Shown here in pieces: positions 8,154 through 10,986 of a stretch of DNA of 10,986 nucleotides. The notes under the pieces were generated by a model. The model saw nothing but the letters and a program-made list of their open reading frames with translations. It had not been told where the DNA came from and searched no databases. The position numbers and the translations under genes were made by a program. Positions within the stretch are counted from its first letter, which is position 1; every line of letters starts with the position of its first letter. This DNA is from Lentisphaeria bacterium (lineage in GTDB: Bacteria > Verrucomicrobiota > Lentisphaeria > Victivallales > GWF2-50-93). The stretch covers positions 1-10,986 of the forward strand of contig JAGVIF010000471.1 of assembly GCA_020056205.1 (NCBI GenBank), written 5' to 3'.

Positions 8154-8262
8154 CCTATGATTTGGTGATATAGAGATTTAAAGATTTGGATATTTTTCAT
8201 TCGACGTTGAATGTTCGATGTTCATTTTCCCTTTTCTATTTTACTTCCCATTTTTCACAACA
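8154..8262. repeat. Mosaic of short degenerate repeats in the skp-lpxD gap
   Basis: No coding signal. Two stretches are internally repetitive. At 8158-8190 GATTTGG and AGATTT units alternate (GATTTGGTGATATAGAGATT and so on). At 8198-8224 variants of TTCGACGTT / TTCGATGTT surround GAATG. The rest is A/T-rich. Together with neighbouring tandem arrays it fills a gap that is normally short between skp and lpxD. Confidence 0.4.
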
Positions 8263-8298
8263 GAGACACAAGGGACGTAAGGGACATAAGTGACACAG
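8263..8298. repeat. Tandem degenerate 9-mer array (4 units)
   Basis: Four consecutive 9-base units: GAGACACAA, GGGACGTAA, GGGACATAA, GTGACACAG. The consensus is roughly GRGACRYAA. The array is non-coding. A different degenerate 9-mer array is at 10820-10846. Confidence 0.6.
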
Positions 8299-8328
8299 AG
8301 TTGTATTTATTTCTAATTTTAAAACTCC

Positions 8329-8349
8329 TGAACGCTGAACGCTGAACGC
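8329..8349. repeat. Perfect tandem 7-mer TGAACGC x3
   Basis: Three exact copies in a row (8329-8335, 8336-8342, 8343-8349) followed by T. It lies 35 bases past the skp stop on the minus strand, so it would be in the skp-lpxD intercistronic RNA if the two are cotranscribed. A three-unit exact array can vary in copy number by slippage. Confidence 0.75.
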
Positions 8350-8376
8350 TATCAGTATGTTATGAATTATTTATGT

Positions 8377-8395
8377 CGAATCCGTCACGGATTCG
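8377..8395 (-). terminator. Hairpin over the skp stop codon
   Basis: Perfect 9-bp arms CGAATCCGT (8377-8385) and ACGGATTCG (8387-8395) with one central base; the TGA stop (8387-8385) is at its centre. There is no good T run after it, so termination would be weak. It may instead protect or process the mRNA. It is the third gene in the window whose stop is at a palindrome. Confidence 0.4.
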
Positions 8396-8993
8396 GGTAT
8401 TTATCCTTCTGATCCGGTTTTTCCGGCTCGGCTTTCTTTTCAGACCCGTTTATTTCCTCAAGTATCGCTTCGGTTATGTCTATCTCTTTTTTATTGAAAA
8501 TCACCGATGACATATCGTTCAACGTTTTTCCCGACGTATCAAAGACGGCCAGATACCCTTTTTCGACCGCCTTTCTCTCTATGACCGCTTTTATCTCTTC
8601 GAGCAAAGAGGTTCTCATCTCGGCATATTTCGCCTTCAATTGGTCCTGTTTTTCAATGCTGTAGCTTTTTAACTCAGCCTCTTTCTCCTTGATCTGGCGG
8701 GCTTTGTCCTGTGCGGAAAGCCGCTTGTTTTCTCTCTCGACATCGCTGACGGCTATATTTTGCGAGGCGTCCCGCAAATCCCTGAATTCTTGCTGGAGCT
8801 TTACAAGAGATTCATTCAATTCCTCAGCGTATTTTTTAAAAATTTCAACCTGCTTCTTAAGATTTGCGTCAACAATCTTCGTCTTGTTATACTCTCCAAA
8901 CAAACGATCCATATCCACCACCGCAATCGTATCTTCGGCCATTCCAAGTATAGACGACACACAGAGCGCTGCGGCAATAATAATTTTTCTCAT
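8385..8993 (-). CDS. skp: Periplasmic chaperone Skp/OmpH family
   Basis: Holds unfolded outer-membrane proteins in the periplasm on the way to the BAM complex. The 202-residue protein starts with a Sec signal peptide (MRKIIIAAALCVSSILGMAE, cleavage probably after GMA). The family opening TIAVVDMDRLFGEYNKTK follows, then a long charged coiled coil (about 45-140, the tentacles), then the return segment EKGYLAVFDTSGKTLNDMSSVIFNKKEIDITEAIL. The C-terminal tail is Lys/Glu/Pro-rich, making it longer than the usual 160 residues. The ATG at 8993 is chosen because AGGAAGGG precedes it by 9 bases and the signal peptide starts there; the longer in-frame start at 9044 would bury it. It lies upstream of lpxD as in many diderms, but separated by a 296-base repeat-rich gap. 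The usual upstream bamA is replaced by integron debris. Confidence 0.92.
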   Translation of the reverse strand: MRKIIIAAALCVSSILGMAEDTIAVVDMDRLFGEYNKTKIVDANLKKQVEIFKKYAEELNESLVKLQQEFRDLRDASQNIAVSDVERENKRLSAQDKARQIKEKEAELKSYSIEKQDQLKAKYAEMRTSLLEEIKAVIERKAVEKGYLAVFDTSGKTLNDMSSVIFNKKEIDITEAILEEINGSEKKAEPEKPDQKDKYPNP

Positions 8994-9031
8994 TTTCCCA
9001 ATCCCTTCCTTAATTAATTTGAATAAGACAA

Positions 9032-9061
9032 AATATAACTCCAAAATATGAGTTTAGCCAA
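9032..9061 (-). promoter_or_regulatory. Candidate promoter of skp
   Basis: On the minus strand TTGGCT (9061-9056) is followed after 18 bases by TATATT (9037-9032, 5 of 6 consensus). It lies 39 bases before the skp ATG, exactly where the intI homology ends. If real, the integron debris separates skp from any upstream bamA operon and this promoter takes over. The -35 box is only 4 of 6. Confidence 0.35.
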
Positions 9062-9312
9062 CATCTTGCGGAACTCGCATTTCACCTGTTCCTGAAACGC
9101 CCCATCAAGAACGTGGTGTCTGCGCCTAAGCCCCCCCGACCGGGGGGATCCGTTGAAAGTTGTCTTGATGGAAAAACCCACTGCCAGCCCCACTCAAGCC
9201 CGGCATGAGGCATTTTATGCTCCACCGATGGCGGCAACCAGACACCTGCCACATTAAAAGCCGCCAAATAAACATATCTTGACTTGATGTTTTCATGGCT
9301 TACGCATATCAC
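9056..9312 (-). pseudogene. intI: Integron integrase (intI) fragment, frameshifted and truncated at both ends
   Basis: The minus strand encodes a stretch specific to integron integrases, a tyrosine-recombinase branch with an extra domain. The first frame gives VAGVWLPPSVEHKMPHAG and then LEWGWQWVFPSRQLSTDP. After the C/G homopolymers at 9130-9147 the reading must shift frame to give RRHHVLDGAFQEQV. Known IntI proteins read ..LP.AL..KYP.A..EW.WQ.VFP....S.DPRSG..RRHH..., so both pieces are collinear with the family. The catalytic C-terminal part (HTLRHSFAT, GH box, Tyr) is absent: homology stops near 9056, at the skp promoter. The N-terminal two-thirds is also missing, and another shift around 9265-9285 is likely. 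The enzyme cannot be active. Orientation, pointing away from the cassettes, matches a normal integron. Confidence 0.8.
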
Positions 9313-9462
9313 TAATACGAATCAAGTCAGGCGATGAACGGAAATATTTTGAAAAATCCGCAGGAGCTCTTGAATTCCAACAAAACCCATTTAAACTATG
9401 AGACATTATCAATGGTTTTCAGACCATTCAAACGTAATGTCAAGTCCCGTTACGACTTGATG
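9281..9462. repeat. Four copies of GACTTGAT/ATCAAGTC in the intI-attI interval
   Basis: GACTTGAT is at 9281-9288 and 9454-9461, and its inverse ATCAAGTC at 9321-9328, with the near copy GTCAAGTC at 9439-9446. Each pair is inverted: spacing 32 bases for the first, 7 for the second. An additional AATGGT...ACCATT stem lies at 9411-9428. The interval 9313-9490 has no convincing gene. The repeats may be remnants of an attI region or regulatory sites; nothing identifies them. Confidence 0.4.
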
Positions 9463-9490
9463 CTTGGCCGCCATCTTGAGACTAATAACT

Positions 9491-9497
9491 GTTAGGC
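9491..9497 (+). other. attI-like or cassette-boundary core site GTTAGGC
   Basis: An exact match to the integron core GTTRRRY, located 42 bases before the start of the lipoprotein gene and on the far side of the intI remnant, where the attI crossover point or a cassette boundary should be. No pairing partner typical of an attC is found upstream, favouring attI. A 7-mer alone is weak; the position relative to intI and to the downstream attC gives it weight. Confidence 0.5.
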
Positions 9498-9538
9498 ATA
9501 TCTACAATAGAAGAAAAAGATATAGGGGGTACATAAAA

Positions 9539-10039
9539 ATGATTCAGATAAAAAATGTTTTTGGATTAGTGTTAAGTTCTATCATTATTGTCGCTGTCTT
9601 GACAGGATGTGCGGCTGTCCCACCTCTAAATACGAGTACAGGCAAGCCTGAAGCGGTTATCAATGGCGTATCAATAGACGCTGTTTTCAACGCCATTGCA
9701 GAGGAGATGCTTTTAAGTGATTACATCCTGAAAAGCCGGAGCGAAACTAAAAATATAGCGTTATTTACTGGTAAAGGACAGTATAGTGAGGGTACTATTT
9801 TCATGGAAGTGCGTGTTACATATAATCTGATTGATATCCCGAATGGAACCCGGGTTATGGTGTCAATTCTTGAATATGATTATCCTGGAACTAACAGGGA
9901 AGTTTTATGGAGAGATCATAGTAGAGAAAGTTATCTGGCAATTCACATTCAAAATATTTTGAATAATGTTAAGAATAAACTTCAGAAGAATCCGGCAAGC
10001 GCATCTCAGAATATATCCCAGAATAATCCACCTACATAG
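9539..10039 (+). CDS. Cassette-borne lipoprotein, ends at an in-frame TAG before a PDZ domain
   Basis: A 166-residue exported protein. A hydrophobic signal (residues 8-22) ends in the lipobox LTGC with Cys24, predicting lipid attachment. The sequence PPLNTSTGKPEAVINGVS follows, then a compact alpha/beta domain (about 45-150), then an Asn/Gln/Ser/Pro-rich linker (151-166). I recall similar lipoproteins with a PPLNTPSG-like start from environmental bacteria, function unknown. The ATG at 9539 has AGGGGG 9 bases upstream, so an earlier in-frame start at 9464 is not used; that codon also precedes the cassette boundary. The TAG at 10037 lies in the linker, and the same frame stays open past it through a PDZ domain, so this is probably the front half of one gene of about 255 codons. 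Confidence 0.75.
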   Translation: MIQIKNVFGLVLSSIIIVAVLTGCAAVPPLNTSTGKPEAVINGVSIDAVFNAIAEEMLLSDYILKSRSETKNIALFTGKGQYSEGTIFMEVRVTYNLIDIPNGTRVMVSILEYDYPGTNREVLWRDHSRESYLAIHIQNILNNVKNKLQKNPASASQNISQNNPPT

Positions 10040-10306
10040 ACGGCAACCACCGAGGAAAAAAGATTTTTAATTGAAATCATCGGCGTTATGATTAAGGGGC
10101 AAATCATTGTCTCTGTAATGGTGGATGGCCCTGCGGACAAGGCCGGGATTAAAAAGGGAGATCTGATTGTTTCGATAGATGGCAATCCCGCAGGCACTTC
10201 TGAACAGAACGCATCAAGACTGCAAGGAAAGGCGGATACCTCAGTCTTATTAAAAATAAAAAGAGGCAATTATGAAAACAAGTCCCTACGACACTTACTG
10301 GAATGA
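10040..10306 (+). pseudogene. PDZ domain severed from the lipoprotein by a single amber codon
   Basis: In the same frame as the lipoprotein, directly after its TAG, an open stretch reads TATTEEKRFLIEIIGV and then a PDZ domain: MIKGQIIVSVMVDGPADKAG, IKKGDLIVSIDGNPAGTS, ending TSVLLKIKRGNYENKSL. GPADKAGIKKGDLIVSIDG is the core signature of periplasmic PDZ domains of the DegP/CtpA type, which bind protein C-termini or loops. An ATG at 10088 could start a 72-residue protein, but no ribosome site precedes it and it would begin inside the first PDZ strand with no export signal. I therefore read it as the C-terminal half of the lipoprotein gene, either broken by a nonsense mutation or made by readthrough. 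The stop overlaps the next gene by 35 bases. Confidence 0.7.
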
Positions 10307-10571
10307 AGCCGAAAACTGGAAATGGCGCCTGATCTATGTCTGCAAGGAAGATCCGAGAGTCATCGTTCCCAAGAAACCAAAATGGGCAGGCAGAACTCTG
10401 AACTTTGCACACCGCAAATCTTTTCTTGTATTATTTCTGACTATTTTAGCTGTCGCTATTCCTTTGGCCTTACATGGACATATCAGTAATGTGATTTGGT
10501 GGATTCTATTTTCTATTATTATCGCTGGGATTATTGTTTTTTACTATTGCTTTGAGCTATCTGAAAAATGA
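10272..10571 (+). CDS. DUF5808-like small inner-membrane protein
   Basis: A 99-residue protein. The N-terminal third contains YWNEAENWKWRLIYVCKEDP followed by RVIVPKKPKWAGRTLNFAH. This resembles DUF5808, whose members carry a W-K/W...Y...DPR..VPK...G.TLNF pattern before membrane segments. Two hydrophobic helices follow (about 51-69 and 74-94). The function of the domain is not known to me. Start ATG at 10272 has AGAGG 6 bases upstream. It overlaps the end of the PDZ frame by 35 bases in another frame, so the two are translated from the same message. It is the last gene before the attC site, so the cassette encodes an apparent two- or three-protein envelope unit. Confidence 0.65.
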   Translation: MKTSPYDTYWNEAENWKWRLIYVCKEDPRVIVPKKPKWAGRTLNFAHRKSFLVLFLTILAVAIPLALHGHISNVIWWILFSIIIAGIIVFYYCFELSEK

Positions 10572-10576
10572 AAAAA

Positions 10577-10688
10577 GTCGAACAAGGCGGTCCACTCAAC
10601 GCTCACCTGCGTCACGCCTCCTGCTGTCGCTTCGCTCCTTGGCAGGAGCCGCGCCACGGGCGAGCGTGAGTGACCTTGGACGTTAGAG
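10577..10688 (+). other. attC recombination site closing the integron cassette
   Basis: R''-like GTCGAAC (10577-10583) and R' GTTAGAG (10682-10688) bound a 112-bp imperfect palindrome. AAC (10581-10583) pairs with GTT (10682-10684). GGTC (10589-10592) pairs with GACC (10672-10675). ACTCA and CGCTC (10594-10598, 10600-10604) pair with GAGCGTGAGT (10662-10671), leaving C10593 and A10599 extrahelical on one side. An inner stem CTCCTGC/GCAGGAG (10618-10624 with 10642-10648) closes a 17-base terminal loop. Length, core triplets, unpaired spacer and extrahelical bases are what integron integrases recognise in folded attC. The outer R box is degenerate (last bases off consensus). Crossover would be at G10682/T10683. 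Confidence 0.8.
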
Positions 10689-10702
10689 TATAAAGAGAGA
10701 AA

Positions 10703-10780
10703 ATGAAAAATCTTATTGTCATAATATTCCTAGTTCAATTAGTTTTAACAAGATGTATCCAATCCGGCTCCGCCAGATAG
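10703..10780 (+). CDS. 25-codon lipoprotein leader, probable truncated cassette gene
   Basis: Encodes MKNLIVIIFLVQLVLTRC and then IQSGSAR before a TAG stop. Lys2 followed by a hydrophobic core ending in L-T-R-C resembles a lipoprotein signal with Cys18, although Arg at -1 departs from the lipobox. It starts 15 bases after the attC core, as the first gene of a following cassette would, with a purine-rich GAGAGAAA just before the ATG. Nothing of a mature protein remains. The next core-like GTTAGGA is at 10794-10800, so this cassette seems to have lost its body. Whether the peptide is made is unknown. Confidence 0.4.
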   Translation: MKNLIVIIFLVQLVLTRCIQSGSAR

Positions 10781-10819
10781 ATAAACTTTGAGTGTTAGGA
10801 ACAAAAAGAAAATAAACAT

Positions 10820-10846
10820 GGATAAACAGGATGAACAAGATTAACC
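10820..10846. repeat. Degenerate tandem 9-mers (3 units)
   Basis: GGATAAACA, GGATGAACA, AGATTAACC in succession. Same 9-base period as 8263-8298 though a different consensus. The last unit runs into the palindrome half-copy that starts at 10843. Confidence 0.45.
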
Positions 10847-10871
10847 TAAGTTTTGCGGTTCAATCAGCCGA
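10843..10871. repeat. 29-bp exact copy of the left half of the manB-end palindrome
   Basis: Identical to 16-44 (arm, loop and two bases beyond). The complementary right arm is missing: after GCCGA the sequence changes to ATTCTTATTTG. It is thus a half element that cannot form the hairpin. Confidence 0.85.
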
Positions 10872-10878
10872 ATTCTTA

Positions 10879-10898
10879 TTTGAATAATTTAATGAACT
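10879..10898. repeat. 20-bp exact copy of one arm of the methylase-end palindrome
   Basis: TTTGAATAATTTAATGAACT matches 1404-1423. Only 7 bases separate it from the half-copy of the other palindrome. The remaining 88 bases to the window edge (10899-10986) hold no gene I can name; a short palindrome CGATAT-GA-ATATCG is at 10973-10986. Confidence 0.85.
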
Positions 10899-10986
10899 AT
10901 ACCCTATAAGGCTTAAAATTGCGCATAGACGAGTTAGATTGCGGATTGGATTTTTTCGTTCCGACTGATGGGCGATATGAATATCG

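Noticed and set aside
8263..8349. CRISPR array
   Set aside because: The units are 7-9 bases long with no spacers between them and there are no cas genes.
9313..9490. Remaining N-terminal part of intI
   Set aside because: All three minus-strand frames contain stops and none reads like the SAM-like or R-box segments of tyrosine recombinases; 'MSHSLNGFCWNSRAP' near 9404 is an unsupported short frame.
9464..9538. Longer start of the lipoprotein at 9464
   Set aside because: It would put 25 non-hydrophobic residues before the signal peptide, crosses the GTTAGGC boundary, and lacks a ribosome site, whereas 9539 has AGGGGG.
10860..10986. Minus-strand frame open from the window edge to TGA at 10860-10862 (41 codons)
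   Set aside because: Its end is built entirely from the two repeat half-copies and the upstream part matches no family I know. Without the sequence beyond the edge it cannot be told from chance.

Overview
The window looks like a chromosomal segment of a diderm (outer-membrane, LPS-type) bacterium. The evidence is a periplasmic chaperone gene (skp/ompH) followed by lpxD, as in the classic bamA-skp-lpxD-lpxA neighbourhood, plus two small lipoprotein-type ORFs. MutL carries the endonuclease motif of bacteria that lack MutH. Intergenic DNA is rich in palindromes and short degenerate repeats, a style I associate with uncultured candidate-phylum and PVC/Omnitrophota-like genomes; that placement is a guess and no gene here fixes the phylum.

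Layout: from about 64 to 8993 everything lies on the minus strand. Read in transcription order the genes are skp, a 300-bp repeat-filled gap, lpxD, a membrane-anchored TPR protein and mutL (the last three tightly packed, with an ATGA overlap between TPR and mutL). A fresh promoter then drives a two-gene cassette: a short RadC N-terminal (UPF0758, helix-hairpin-helix) protein, translationally coupled to a large DNA methyltransferase with a Zn-ribbon insert and a C-terminal nuclease-like domain. A phosphomannomutase/phosphoglucomutase gene (manB-type) closes the series. The two downstream genes end at long near-perfect palindromes, and half-copies of both palindromes recur side by side at the far right end of the window.

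Upstream of skp, 9056-10800 is best read as a decayed mobile integron. It holds an intI fragment on the minus strand (diagnostic WGWQWVFP and RRHH segments, split by a frameshift at a C/G homopolymer), then an attI-like core site GTTAGGC. A plus-strand cassette follows, with a lipoprotein, a PDZ domain and a DUF5808-like membrane protein, closed by a 112-bp attC with imperfect stem pairing and extrahelical bases. A second, nearly empty cassette with a 25-codon lipoprotein leader comes last. The lipoprotein and PDZ domain are in one frame, separated only by a single TAG codon, so they are probably halves of one broken gene, or possibly a readthrough product.

The points most worth a second look are the eroded integron beside an outer-membrane biogenesis operon, the amber-split lipoprotein-PDZ gene, the coupled RadC-N/methylase-nuclease pair with its operator-like palindrome, and the dispersed hairpin modules that sit on stop codons.
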